DNA from: Ignelater luminosus
Taxonomy: Eukaryota; Arthropoda; Insecta; Coleoptera; Elateridae
Direction: 5' to 3'
DNA length: 64,000 nucleotides
NCBI GenBank assembly: GCA_011009095.1
Contig: VTPC01004000.1
Location: 95,004-159,003, forward strand
In this document: one piece after another, positions 11,581 to 23,499 of the stretch
Position numbering within the stretch: position 1 is the first letter of the stretch
Layout of the letters: each line of letters starts with the position of its first letter
Program-made: the position numbers and the translations under genes
Notes under the pieces: model-generated
Told to the model about the DNA's origin: nothing
The model's database searches: none
The model's input: only the letters and a program-made list of their open reading frames with translations

Positions 11581-14500
11581 TGTAATTTGCAATTATAAAA
11601 TAAATTAAATCACTTAATCAGATTTGCCTGAAATCTTTTAGTTTAATTTTATCTTAGTTAGTTCCAACTCAGGCAAATGTTTTCAGATTGAAAATACGTC
11701 CATATCCATGTCTTTAAATTACTCCAAAACAGCTTTCTGAGTTAGTATTCGTTTGGGAAACAGCGCGCGTTATTAACCAGAGTTACTTTCTTAAACATGT
11801 ATTATATTAACTTGGACGCGCCAAAAACACTACCGCTACTTAGTGACGAATTTTCTTCAGCCTAGTGAAGGTATATACCTAACACGTTGTGGCAGAGGAG
11901 CTGTACGTGGTTGCTTGCACTTCTAATGTTCTCATCGGCATCGTGGTGTTGCAGCAGTAGAACGCGGAAACGTAGTTAGTAATGGCTGCCGGCGTCATAT
12001 GAGATTCGAAGTGGAGAAGCGGTGATTCTACGATTGACCTTTGTTAAAGTGAAGTGGTCGGTGTAACTATGATGCTAGTCGTCAATGATCGATAACCGAC
12101 GATCATCTGACGATGGAGGAGGCATTACAGCAGTTCATTGTTTGGTGAAAGGCAGCAATGGAAGGTGTTGATGAATGTTTTATATTGTTGAACGTGGCGA
12201 GTACAAATGGCCCATTTCTAGACCAAGCCACCACACGCGCGCTATAGTGGTGGAGCTCGGTGTGAGACGGTGGCTGCAGGAAAGCGACTTCGTGGATTAC
12301 AGAGCTACAAAACCACGCTTTTCGGATAGCGTTTAGCGAACGGAACTTCAGGAGAGCATGGGAAGCATAAAACTGATGACAGGAATTCCCAGGAATGGAT
12401 GTCGAATACTCGAGAATGTTCCAGAAAAGCGAAAATCTAGATTTATCGTGGAAACACCGAGAAAACTCTACATTCTAGAAGAATTGGCTCGTATAACATA
12501 CATTTTATAAACTTCAATCGAGTCCGAATCGAACTTTGGTTGCTCACACTGCTCTAGAGTGAGATAGAGAATTCCATGCGTTACGTGAAAATTATGTGCG
12601 ACTATGAAACTTACGTTTGTTAGTTAGTGTTGTAAACATTTTGTACATTTGATCAAATATTCTGCTGTTTAGTTTCTATAAAACATCCTTCTTTTTCCCC
12701 ATGTTTAAGCAGCGTATCTCTGCGTGCACTCATGAATAACTTCCTTTTTTTTTGTTTTGAACTCCGTCATATGATTTCGATCCCAGACCCGAAAAATCTT
12801 TTCCGATTCTGGGCTCAAACTTAGGTCGGTCCGGTGTAGCTTCGCTATGTATGCCATTTATAATGTGCAAGATGTATCAGTGGCAGATGTCATGTCTTAA
12901 CTAAGATTCTAAAATATGAATTAACATTAACTAGTAAGAAATATTTACAGTTGTTACATTACCTTCAATTTGTGCACTTACACATTTTCAGTTACAGCTC
13001 ACTCGAGTTGGCATGTGAGATCGTGATTCTCGTGTGTCTTAATTCCCAAGGGTCATGAGATCGTCCCCATTAGTCACAAGATTTACGCGTACCATGGGCC
13101 ACAAAAGTACTATGGGTGACATGATCTTCGTGGGATCGTGGATCTCTACATTTCCGTGGGTCAAATTATACCTATGTGATAGGTTTGAATTCAAGAAATT
13201 CTTTTAGGATCTTTCATTATTTCTTTGCAACTTTTCTCTATGTCAAATTGTACTGGGCGTATGTAAAATTGTAAGCAGTATTTTATTATAGTTTCGGCAC
13301 GACTTAACATGATACGTGTCACATCATCGCTTGCGATTCAGGTAAACTACGTGACCCAACCTCTTTCGTGACCCGACGTGCAGCGAGTGCTTCACGGTCC
13401 TACACGGTCTATTCTTTTGGCTCACATGAATATTATCTTTTTCCTTATCCATTCACATTGGTCACACCGTGACCCATCGTGACTCACTATAATTCACACG
13501 TCATGCATCGATCTCTAAATAATCGATTGGAAAAGAGTTGAACTGTAGGGCTGTTGTGTTTTAACCCGTTTAACCTCGAACCTTATCCTACCGCGTGTTT
13601 AAAAGTCACGTGACAACGATCAATTTCTACGAATCGTAGTATTTTAGCTAATCATTGCTTACATTGTACACGACCATCACACACGAAATTAATGGTACGT
13701 AGCGATTCTAAAAGATTCGTCTGTTGAAAGCTCCCTATTGGCTTTGCATTTTTCTATCCTTCGAATGTCGGTGAATTCATTGCTATGTGACGATTATTAT
13801 CAGATCAAGAATACATAGTACAAATTTGCATTTGCATTCAATTCACATTCTTTTTTTCCCACGCAATACATACCGGCTGCTTTCTTATCACTGTTCTTAT
13901 TAAGAGTCTTTAGGTAGACTTTGTGGAGACTGTAGACTATAGCGTTGTACGGATCTGAATTTTGATCAAACAGGATTAGAAATTAAATTTATTGGAAACG
14001 GATTAAGCGATTTTAAAAATTCTTGCTTTATCGTAATCTACAAGCTTACCCCTTCGGGATGAAATATTTGGAACATGATTGATGCAATATTAAAGTAAAT
14101 ATGATGATGTAAATTTCACTGAAATTTTGCATAGAATTTTAACACCATTTTTTGTTGTCTACTGATTTTATTTATTAACAGATATACACTATAATACCTC
14201 ATTCCAAAGAGGACAATATTTTACGTAATATGATCCAAGATCTATTTTAAAATTCGACATAGTTTGTGAGAAAATGGCAACGCAAGTTTAGAAATGAATT
14301 TCACTCCTACAAATTAGTAGAGTGCAGAACATAACGTTAGCATAGTCGTGAACCTGCAAGTTCAAAGTGTGGCAATTCTCTAACAGACGACGCAGTTTCT
14401 ATATGTTTATTTTTGCGGTGTTGCCAGTTATCTGTCTTCAAAGTTGCGTGCAACCTTTATTTTGGGGGTGCATATAAATTTTATGTGTGCGTTTACGGAA

Positions 14501-16033
14501 AGGAAGCGAGAGGTCATCGACCCTTTAAAGCTCATGTGTTAAAGTTTTCAGAAGTTTTCGATTTTAAATTGTGGGTTACAATAAAAATTGGAGTTTATTT
14601 TTAGGTTGGTTTAAATTTTGTTACTGAGTGTATGGATTTTAAAGCCAATCAAATCAAATAAAAAAAAAATTATATTATTGTTTTATTCATATTAAGTAGT
14701 AGTAGAAGTAGTAGTAGATAATACAATCGATTAAGTAATCGATGTTGTTTTTAAAGAAGTTTAGAGGTCCTGGAGAAAAAAAAAGAGAAAATGCTTTTAT
14801 TTTATTAAAACCAATGCTACATGGGTTATTTATAAAAATGCAGGGTGTGGAAATTTCAAAACAAAAAGCTAATATTCTCCTAGCTAAAAAAATATCTAGC
14901 AAAATACATTTATTAATGATTATTGTTCAACTAAAATAAAGCACAATGCATAAAATTTAAACAACTAGCTTTTAGTATTTCAAACCTAGAAGATTCAAAA
15001 ACCTGTGGTAAAAACAACAATAATCATTGAAACAATCATGTACATACCCCTAACTAAAAGCACATTTTTATTTTAAAGGTTGTTGTAATAATCAGCAGCG
15101 CGACCAGAAATGTATGTTTGGGTGGGGGGGAGCTTGTCAAATTATGATCAAAACAAATGGTTTTGATAATTAAATTTGAAAAAAGTCGAACTTTAAACTT
15201 TTGATTATTTTACTGCGTCAGTTGCATAACATTTTTCTAAGAGAAGTACTAACATTGAATGCAGGTCATTACCTACCGTTTATTCGCTGTCATCGTGAAC
15301 CGTGCGAGGTTTCCCCGTACAGTTTGTTATGGCAAAGCGCGCGAAACTAAAAAATCGACATCAGAGCCAATCCAGGTGACAAACAATTTTACAAAGGGTA
15401 ACTACGATGAATTTGTCTTACAGTTACGGAATTATTGGTTCTCAAAAATGCGTGCAGACAGATTAACTTTCGTCTGCGTTTGTCAAAATATCAAAAACTC
15501 TGTACACAACATTCAGCATCAAGGAAGACAATCTGAATCGCAGTTATATTTTCATAAAATGTACTTCACTGCTGGATTAAACTTTTAAGCACTTATCATG
15601 TTAGAAGTATTTTCATTAGTTTTTGCTTCTTTTGTATATTTCTTCTTTGTTTTGTTTGTTATTTTATTTGTTTTGTTTGATTTTAATTTCTTCCGTTTTG
15701 TTTGTTATTTTATTAAATTGTACTTCATCATTAATTCTTTTCGTACAATTAGTACTTCAAAATATATTTGATAAAATTCGGGTAACTTTATTTTCAATAA
15801 TTAAATAATTTAGGTTATTTTCGCAAGCAGTTACAAGAGATATTCTAAATGACTGCTACTTGAATATTTAAATCAATAAACGTTTTTCGTTTTGATAATA
15901 AATGTAAAAATGTTTAGTCAGTACCCAGTAATCATAATTTTAAAAATAATGAAAAATCAATGTGTTTTTAATTTTTCCCTGGAATATAAAAGTAAACCCG
16001 AGTTTCTTCTAGCAAGATTAATTTATTACTAGT
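11581..16033. other. Intergenic, no gene recognised
   Basis: No recognised gene. About 11840-12480 is less AT-rich than its surroundings and could include untranslated exon or repeat sequence, but carries no long frame. About 13010-13510 is unusually dense in GTGACCC/GGGTCAC-type words. A short AGT-rich simple repeat lies at 14697-14718. The frame at 15259-15588 (109 codons) has no domain that I recognise. About 15620-15720 is a T-rich TTTGTTTG-type low-complexity tract. Confidence 0.45.
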
Positions 16034-16765
16034 CGCGGAAGTCCGCCGTTTCACCTCTAGGCCCTCGCTCAGCCGCTCTGCGGCACCGATCGAGGCTGAC
16101 GTCTGCGGCGTCGCTTCGTCGCGCTTTCGGCACTCCGACCCTTTCTAAAGCGCGTTTCACATTATACTATTTTTGTCTAGAATTATGCTAGATTTCTCGT
16201 TCGATTTCGATTCTATTTCCGTCCGATTTTCATCCTACAAATTTTTAAATAATCGTATGACATCGGATTCATTCGATTTGTTTCAAGTATGGCAGTGTGG
16301 CCACTAGACAAATAGAAAATTAGTATTCGACAAAAGCGGCGCGAAACATTTTAGTGATTTTAGTCTATAACCTTAATAACAACAACAAGCTACAAGCGAG
16401 ATTAAAATATTTTTATAGGTTATAATAATGAGTAATATGCACATGTTTGACCTCAACTTTGGCAAAGGTTGGCACTAAAATTGATTGACTTTCTGCTCAT
16501 GCGTACTACAACATAGCATGAAAGTCGAATAGAAAAATAGAACTCGGCGTATATTTCTATACTAGAAACTCGAACCAAAATCGAAAACCAGTTTCAGATT
16601 CACATTATACTAGAATTGGCTAGAAATTTCTCGAACGAAACTCGAAATAGAATCTAGACAAAAATAGTATAATGTGAAACGCGCTTAAGCCTCTTGGACT
16701 TAAAAGAGTGTGACCGCCTTCGGCGGTCCACCGGTCGGGCTCGCTTTCGTTCTCAAATGCATCGC
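16034..16765. repeat. CpG-rich hairpin-bearing segment, split by a MITE
   Basis: Two GC- and CpG-rich blocks (16034-16140 and about 16690-16765) stand out sharply from AT-rich surroundings and flank a TAA-bounded MITE, so they were probably contiguous before insertion. They contain several short perfect hairpins: GCGGA-AG-TCCGC, GCCGC-TCT-GCGGC and GACCGCC-TTC-GGCGGTC. There is no long reading frame across the blocks. They may be the end of an unidentified GC-rich repeat or a transferred fragment; I cannot tell which. Confidence 0.45.
16149..16685. mobile_element. Harbinger-like MITE (TAA target duplication)
   Basis: A 537-bp non-autonomous element. Terminal inverted repeats start AGCGCGTTTCACATTATACT and match perfectly for at least 33 bases. 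The element is flanked by TAA at 16146-16148 and 16686-16688. A 3-bp TAA (TWA) duplication is typical of the PIF/Harbinger superfamily. A further internal copy of the CACATTATACTAGAATTGGC motif lies near the right end. No transposase frame is present. The high identity of the two ends suggests a fairly recent insertion. Confidence 0.8.
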
Positions 16766-18180
16766 ACACGATCTTCGCAGGCAACAATACCTACGTATCT
16801 AAACTATTACGTGCAGTTTGCCAATCGGCAACACTGCTTTGTGATAGCCTTTTTGCTCACGTCTGTGAAAGTAATCTACTTTTTATAATTCCAACTTTAT
16901 ACTGCCATTAATAGATGACGCCAGTTCCTAAACGTCAATTAACTAGTAAATACGTAAAAAGAGATGAATAGAAGGCATGCAATTTTCTGTCTCCTAAACC
17001 CCAGCCTCATAAATAAAGTTAAGATCAGTGCCACTATACTTGTCCATGTCATAGATCATTTGGTAAAAAATCAAAGAAATGTCTAAGATAGAAAGGCAGT
17101 CCTAATCAGAGTTCTGTTCCTCTTACCACTATTGGGATTTTCTTATTATGAAATTGAAATGAATTTTGATGCTATTTGTTAATAAGCATTTTTTTATTTC
17201 TTTCATTGTTTAATTTTGAAATGGCAGGTAGTAAAGAATAATATTTTTGGTAAACTGTAGAAGTGATAAAATCAAGTGATCACAGTATAACTGCCTAATG
17301 AGCAAAGTGATTTTTTTAACAAATCCTTTGACAACACATATGCTAAACATGCTACTTCTCCAATGAAACTCTTAAATATCTATGAAGCCATTAATAACAA
17401 TGGAAATGTCAATAAAGTTAAAAATTAGAATTGATATGATATAGATGATATGAACAATTTTGTTTTAAATTATACTTTGCACTAACAATATTTCTAATGT
17501 TGAAGTGAAATCAAGTTTTAGTTGTCATTGTCAGCTGTAGCTACCACTCATTAAAGAAAATACCTATTTAGAAACAAAAGGCGTCAGTTTTTTTTGTTTT
17601 GCATTAGGTGTTTTATATCTTCTGCAAACATCAAAAAACTCTTCAAGAGTTCTATTATTAGTTGTAAATACACCTGTATTTATGGTAAACAACAAATAAA
17701 TAAGACATTCAACATTGCAATATTATTCTGATAACTGGAATACTATCTTGTTTCTTGTTTCCACAGGCTAATAATGTTTTACTGATTATGAAATCATTTT
17801 TGAATAGGCGGACATTTCAGTGAAAAACTGTTTCCATATGTTACTTCACAAAGAAATTATATTAAGTTCAGTTACAGTTTACGTTAGTTGGGATGGATGT
17901 ATGCGTAGTTTTATTTTTAGTATAAAGCTGACATTCATAATGATAATAAATAATAGCCTGAAAAGCAATTAATATTATATAATTATATAATTTTATAATT
18001 CACTGAATAAGAGATTAGGAGCAGCAAAATTTCAATTAAAACTTAATGTGACTGACAAACATCTTATCTTTTTAATTCTATCTCTGCTTTAAGGTGTTGA
18101 TTTATTAAGTACGCTTGTTGCTATTGCTAAATAAATTTAAACTATAAATTATTACATGTCTTTTACCTTTTTATTTGCAG
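16766..18180. other. Upstream region of PKNOX, no gene recognised
   Basis: AT-rich sequence with no recognised gene. It ends in a polypyrimidine tract and CAG acceptor (18178-18180) directly before the first coding exon of PKNOX, so part of it is probably the 3' end of an intron behind a non-coding first exon that I could not locate. Confidence 0.5.
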
Positions 18181-18185
18181 GTAGG

Positions 18186-18221
18186 ATGATATGGATTGTG
18201 GTGTACAGAACGCAATGCTGA
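18186..18221 (+). promoter_or_regulatory. Short upstream ORF overlapping the PKNOX start
   Basis: An ATG 5 bases upstream of the chosen PKNOX start opens an 11-codon frame in a different phase that ends at TGA 18219-18221, inside the first coding exon. If transcribed as drawn, a scanning ribosome meets this ATG first, which could lower initiation at the main start or favour the in-frame ATG at 18215. The ATG pair is seen directly; the regulatory effect is inference. Confidence 0.35.
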
Positions 18222-18336
18222 GTGTTGCACCTAGTAACGATGCGGCAGCTCAGCAGTCTATATCTGCTGCATCTATATTTCCTCCTAGTGATACTGATCA
18301 GGCTCAATTTGAAGCCGACAAACGAGCTGTATATAA
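18191..18336 (+). CDS. PKNOX: PKNOX coding exon 1
   Basis: Encodes residues 1-48 plus two bases of codon 49. Preceded by a TTTGCAG acceptor ending at 18180, so a non-coding exon lies upstream. Ends at the donor GTAAGT (18337). The conserved part is the EADKRAVYK lead into the N-terminal domain. Confidence 0.85.
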
Positions 18337-21300
18337 GTAAGTAACTGCATTCTTTATATCTAAATTTTGATTTTTTTAACTAAATTGTGGTTTCAGACAT
18401 CCCCTCTTTCCTCTACTAGCACTTTTGTTTGAACGATGTGAGCTGGCAACACAATCATCTGATCCCCAATCGAGTGATGCATTCAATTTGGATATTCAAG
18501 CTTTTGTACAGCACCAGGAACGTGATCGCAAACCCTTCCTTGCAAATGAACCTGAGATCGATGGACTGGTATATTATATTCAAAATATAAGATTAACTAA
18601 TTCTATTTTGATCTTTTTTTTCAACAGATGATTAAAGCAATACAAGTGTTAAGAATTCATTTGTTGGAACTTGAAAAGGTACAAGAACTTTGCAAAGATT
18701 TTTGTAATCGGTACATAACATGCTTGAAGGGGAAGATGCAATCTGAAAATTTGTTACGTTCTGATTACCCACAAGGTTGGTACTTTGAGTATATTCTAAA
18801 ATGAAACTGTCTGTACTATAATGGGTGTTTCGAAACAATAACAATCTATTGTTGTGACGAAACAAACATTTTTTTTTAGTGATTTTGCTCAATTTGGCTT
18901 TATTTAGAGGTTATCGATATTTAAAGTTAAGCAACAATTACATTTGTAATGTAACCTTGCGTTACAAGATAATGAACACTAATTTAACTAAGACGCTTTT
19001 GGTCTTAGGCTTTTTTTTTTAAAGAAAAATTGAAAGGTCTGATCAATCACAAACACTCCTTTAATCTAAACTGAAAGCAATTGAGAAATTTAGAAAAATA
19101 TAATAATAAGCTTTATACAATGTAATAATATGAAAAAAATTCGAAAAAATTACTCGTGAAATATAAAATGGCAAAAATTTTATCGTAATTAACAACCTGA
19201 CTACCAGTAAAATATAGTAATAATGAATGAATCCAAACTAAAAAAATTAAATTTGAAAGTTGAGAGAAAATTGAGAAGTAAAAAAAAACATCACGACTTT
19301 CCCGTTGATATGCAGATCTGCACGCAGAGGTGAACTCAGTTGTAACAACCTAATTTATGGAAGCACACTTCCAAATTCACAGTTGAAGTCCAGTTTAATT
19401 AAAAATTACAACAAAAGTTATAAAGAAAGAACAGAAAAATATTTAACAAACCAGCAATACAAATAAATCCAAATGATAGCATTAAAAGAATTTATGTGAG
19501 TGTGATTTATTAACATGAGGCGAATCGTACCCGTATGTGGACTTAGCAGGTAGAAAAGTTCACATTCGAGGTTTAAAAAAAATTATAAGGCAACCCTGAA
19601 AGCAGATGTTAGTGTCTAACCCCTCTAAGTGAATGTAGCCTCAGGTTTCCTGGACCTTTACTGTATGATCCATCCATATCAATTAGAACCTATAGATTTG
19701 TTACGAGGTGATGAGTTAATAATAAATTTACACAGAGAACTCCATAATTCTCACGAGCTTTAAAAAAATCTTCTGAAGATGATTTTCTGAACCTCTTTAC
19801 CAAATAGCTAAAGACGGAAAAAACCCCATCAGAAGCAACATTGAAATAATCAAAAAACTGGAAAACTTACCCCAATCTATAGGGCTTCGCACATTAGAAG
19901 AATCTTCACTCTTCACAACAAATACAGAGACGTGACAGGTTCACTGGGAACAAATGGTCTGCCCCCTTGTAGTAACCTACTTGACAAGTTGCTCGTTCAA
20001 TCGGAACATTACAGCGTAAACTCAGCAGGAGAGATTTGACATGCTTGCAGAAGAATAAAAAGAAAATCTCTGTTAAAATTTAATCCACGGAACCAGTCAG
20101 CAAAAAAAGAATAGGAAGATGATGGTAACTAGCATCAGCCAACAATACATGGTCACCTATTTAACACTATCCAAGTTGCTAACCAGATCATAAAATTAAA
20201 CCCAAATCAAATAGAAATTCCAGTCGGTAGCTGTACCGTTTTGAAAATTCTCCAATAAGAAAATAAATTTAGCCATTGAAAACAATTACACCCTGCGTTC
20301 CATCCCGCTTGCTTAAATAAATAAAATTGAAAAGTTTGTCAATCCTAATTGATTTAAAAATTTAAAAAGCTACTAAAAAAATAATCAACTTATCAGTGTG
20401 AACTCACAACAAGTACCAAAAACCTCTTCAACAAGAAAAAACTATTTAAAAAACAAGAACACACTGACAGCACCAATTAAATACAACACTTGTAACGGAA
20501 ACAAAAAAGTGAACGTTACACATTCTAATGTTCAGACTTGCTTTCCTGCTGTTGTTTATAAAGATATAAAAAAGTATGTTAGTGACATTTATTCACAAAC
20601 AGACTTACATGCTTTAAGATAGATAATCTTCATCTATACTTATTGTGAGTATGGGTATTACATAAAAACATTTAACAACAAATTGTTGAATAACACATAC
20701 AATTAGATTTAGAACTTAAAAACCACATATCTTTGTAATCAGTATTTGACAAAGAATCTCTAGATAATGAAATATACTGAGTGGCATCTTTATATCTTTA
20801 TAAATGACAGTAATAAAAATGCCAGTCTGTATGTTCCAATTTAATTATTTCTTAACTTTTAAGTATTGATAATTCTGAAACAGAAAAAAAAATTATGATC
20901 AAGAAAAAGTATTTTTCCATACAAGGTCGTTAATGGTATTTTGGAACACCCTGTATATACAGTGTGTCCACATTTTGATGCTCACTATTGGGATCTCAGA
21001 AATTGTAAGAGATACAAAATCGGTTAAATTAGAAAAGATTATTTTGTTTTAGCAATTTTTGCATAACAAATGAATTTCTTTGATAAAACTCCACGACTTT
21101 GTGTGTTAGATGTCATGGCACACTATGATGAAAAATGATTTTCACTTCATAACTCGGTAAAATAAAAGAATAGCTATGTCAAACCATGTATCACTGAAAA
21201 GCATTTAAGGCGTGCAGTTCAGTAATATGGAAATCAAGTAGGCGTTCCATTAGAAAAAATTTGAATTTACGTTTCACCGCCGAAGTAAAACAAAAGACAG

Positions 21301-22998
21301 TTGCAAAAATAATTTTTTTGTGTTTCGCAGTAAATTCTCTAAAACACCCTCTTTGCTGTTCTTTTCTATCTTTGATCGTTCCTGAGATATTTCACTTAAA
21401 AAAAAATAAGATAATTTCGTTTTTAGCAAATATCTAGTAAGCCGTGAACTTTTTTGAAAAAACAAAAGCATAAGTAAACTGATCTCCAAAATAGCCAAAT
21501 CTTTTCTAATTTAACCGACTTCGTATCTTACAATTTCCGAGATCCCAATAGTGAGCATCGAAATGTGAACACACTGTATAGCTTGTTGTATACATAAAAA
21601 AATATATATATAAATTAAAAATTTTTTACCAAAAGTTATCATTTGTTTTAGGACCCACTGTGATGAATAATAATATAGAGAGTAGTAATAATAATAATAG
21701 TTTACTGTCACATGCCAATTCAGAAAGTGGCTCTGATTCTAACAGCCCCGTGCAATATACTATAAGTCCGAGTCAACAGGTAAATCTACTTTCTTAAATT
21801 TGATATTTCATTTAAATTTATTTGCATTTTACTGGACTCCCTTAATTCTTTTTCTTTTACCCCCTGTATCTTTTTTTTTGTTTATTTATTTTATTTGCAC
21901 GGCTGTATGAACATAGGTTGTGTCGACCCCAGGCAATGCCATGGAACGTCAGTTAGACAACCAGAGCAATTATGGTGTACAATCGTACGCTGTTCCTGCT
22001 CAAACATTGCCTCAAGTACAACAACCTTCTTGTGAAAACGTTGTGGTACATGGATCGACGCCGCTCTCACAAATCGGCGTCAATGTATGTCCACCACCTC
22101 CAAGTGACAGTTCAGGGCAAGTGTCACCTGCACCAACTACTCCAGGCGGTTCTGAAGATTGTGATAGTGATTTCACATCACGAGGGCGTAAACAAAAACG
22201 TGGTGTACTCCCCAAACATGCTACCAGTGTTATGAGGTCATGGCTTTTCCAGCACCTTGTGGTAAGTTCAGCTACAAAATATTATCATTCTAACTCACAA
22301 GGATGTCTCGAAAGGAATGGAGTGATGTTTAAGGACAGATTCCTTGGATTAAAACCTTCAAAGTTATGTTGCTTTCTGGACATCCTGTATTGAATTGAAT
22401 TTGAAGAAGCAAGAATAACAGAGCAACATTCTTGTTATTCATGTACAATATTTGTTGATCAAACTGTACAATTAATGTAACATGTTAGTGCAGAAAATGA
22501 ACTTTTTATGTTTAATATTATCATGTCTTACAGCATCCATATCCAACAGAAGACGAAAAGCGACACATTGCAGCACAAACTAACCTCACCCTGTTGCAAG
22601 TTAATAACTGGTTCATTAATGCACGTCGTCGTATACTGCAGCCAATGTTAGATGCCAGTGCACCCAACGATAGTAGTGCAACGAGTTCACCAGCACATAA
22701 AAAGAAAAAAGTGCAAAACAATAATAGGAGATTTTGGCCACAAGATTTTGCCAATATGCAACCTCAAATAGACAGTGGTAATTAAATCTATTTTTTGCAG
22801 CGAGTAAGAAACATTGCGATTTTTGTTTGTTTAGGAATTCTATCGAGTTCTGACGACGAGGGGGATTCATACAGTAGTGATGGTGAAGAAGGCAGTCTGG
22901 TCATAGATTCAGCAGCACAAGCTAATGAAGTCAATCAAAATGGACATCCTACTGATCCCATGGCGTTTAATAGCAGCCCTAAATTAGAACGGCCTTGA
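18191..22998 (+). CDS. PKNOX: PKNOX/Prep-class TALE homeobox transcription factor
   Basis: A complete seven-coding-exon gene encoding 448 aa: join 18191-18336, 18397-18568, 18628-18775, 21652-21779, 21917-22261, 22534-22777, 22835-22998; every junction is GT-AG and keeps frame. Residues about 43-125 form the Meis/PKNOX N-terminal PBX-interaction region ([31 protein letters not shown]). The TALE homeodomain spans about 292-352, with PYP in the three-residue loop extension (315-317) and recognition helix WFINARRR (339-346). A basic HKKKK patch (368-372) follows, then an acidic Ser/Asp/Glu tail. Vertebrate relatives are 436-472 aa, so length is normal. The family binds DNA in the nucleus with PBX/Extradenticle partners. 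The text from [10 protein letters not shown] through [12 protein letters not shown] matches the PKNOX rather than the Meis/Homothorax subclass. The start is the first ATG in frame with the conserved exons; an ATG at codon 9 is an alternative. Confidence 0.93.
18397..18568 (+). CDS. PKNOX: PKNOX coding exon 2
   Basis: Acceptor TTTCAG at 18391-18396, donor GTATAT at 18569. Completes codon 49 and encodes residues to 106, including [15 protein letters not shown] and [16 protein letters not shown] of the Meis/PKNOX N-terminal domain. The intron before it is only 60 bases. Confidence 0.92.
18628..18775 (+). CDS. PKNOX: PKNOX coding exon 3
   Basis: Acceptor CAACAG at 18622-18627, donor GTTGGT at 18776. 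Encodes residues 107-155, the second conserved block of the N-terminal domain ([32 protein letters not shown]), and ends one base into the next codon. The preceding intron is 59 bases. Confidence 0.92.
18776..21651 (+). other. PKNOX intron 3 (2.9 kb)
   Basis: The one large intron of the gene, bounded by GTTGGT and TTTTAG. About 19250-20640 is A-rich on this strand with short open pieces (for example 20398-20622) that could be a decayed retroelement, but no domain is recognisable. A TA-flanked MITE occupies 20960-21576. No coding exon is visible inside, and the frame joins correctly across it. Confidence 0.7.
20960..21576. mobile_element. TA-flanked MITE in PKNOX intron 3
   Basis: A 617-bp element. 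Terminal inverted repeats start CAGTGTGTCCACATTTTGAT (20960) and match the complement of the right end over roughly 85 bases with few mismatches. TA flanks both ends. This fits a non-autonomous Tc1/mariner-type element. The complement-strand frame at 21274-21498 shows no transposase motif. Confidence 0.75.
21652..21779 (+). CDS. PKNOX: PKNOX coding exon 4
   Basis: Acceptor TTTTAG at 21646-21651, donor GTAAAT at 21780. Encodes residues 156-198: GPTVM, then an Asn/Ser-rich low-complexity linker (runs of AAT codons) and [12 protein letters not shown]. Linker sequence is expected to vary between species; the frame and splice phases support it. Confidence 0.85.
21917..22261 (+). CDS. PKNOX: PKNOX coding exon 5
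   Basis: Acceptor ACATAG at 21911-21916, donor GTAAGT at 22262. Encodes residues 199-313: a Pro/Gln/Ser-rich linker and the first half of the homeodomain ([20 protein letters not shown]). The frame stays open beyond the donor, but exon 6 continues the homeodomain exactly, so the donor is used. Confidence 0.92.
22534..22777 (+). CDS. PKNOX: PKNOX coding exon 6
   Basis: Acceptor TTACAG at 22528-22533, donor GTAATT at 22778. Starts with [20 protein letters not shown] and holds the recognition helix [12 protein letters not shown], then the basic patch and [13 protein letters not shown]. Residues 314-394. Confidence 0.93.
22835..22998 (+). CDS. PKNOX: PKNOX coding exon 7 and stop
   Basis: Acceptor GTTTAG at 22829-22834; stop TGA at 22996-22998. 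Encodes the acidic C-terminal tail from [20 protein letters not shown] to KLERP. The preceding intron is only 57 bases. Confidence 0.85.
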
Positions 22999-23108
22999 GG
23001 TATTCAATTGGTGTAGGTAGTATCAATTTTCTTGAACTGTAGATGTTTTTTCATAAACCAGAAAGCATTGAGCTGAAAATGCTATTGTTTTTAATGTGGA
23101 ATGTTACT

Positions 23109-23114
23109 AATAAA
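23109..23114 (+). terminator. Poly(A) signal AATAAA of PKNOX
   Basis: A canonical AATAAA about 110 bases after the PKNOX stop. It is the first such hexamer downstream, so it probably sets the 3' end of the transcript. Confidence 0.6.
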
Positions 23115-23499
23115 GATTATATTTAAATAACAAATCAACAACATTATTATACTATTTTATCAAAATATCAAGATTCAACACCTTGCTAAAATAAATTTAG
23201 AAAGGATGAAGTTGTACAGATATAAAAGTATTAAGTAAGAATTCATAAGAAAATGGGGGTAATTTTTTATTTATGTTCTCTATAATTGTAAAATCACATA
23301 AAAACAGTAGCGTGATGCTTTTTGGTTAAAATATCACAAATTCATAAACATTTAACATTTTCAAATTATAATTAAAATGTTTAAACAAGAAGATTGGGAA
23401 TTAAAAGATTTGAGTTTATTTTATTGATTATATATTTTCTAATAATACGATAAAATAAATTTCTAGCAATATCATTTTAAATCTTAAACTCTTGATAGT

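Noticed and set aside
15259-15588. 109-codon open frame
   Set aside because: No recognised domain, no splice context or neighbour support; length is within what chance allows in this composition.
19250-20640. Possible retroelement in PKNOX intron 3
   Set aside because: A-rich with short open pieces, but I could find no reverse transcriptase, gag or endonuclease motif, so I describe it only within the intron entry.
22262-22393. Read-through of PKNOX exon 5 to a stop at 22391
   Set aside because: The homeodomain would be cut in half; the GTAAGT donor and exon 6 restore it exactly. A truncated isoform is possible but not supported.
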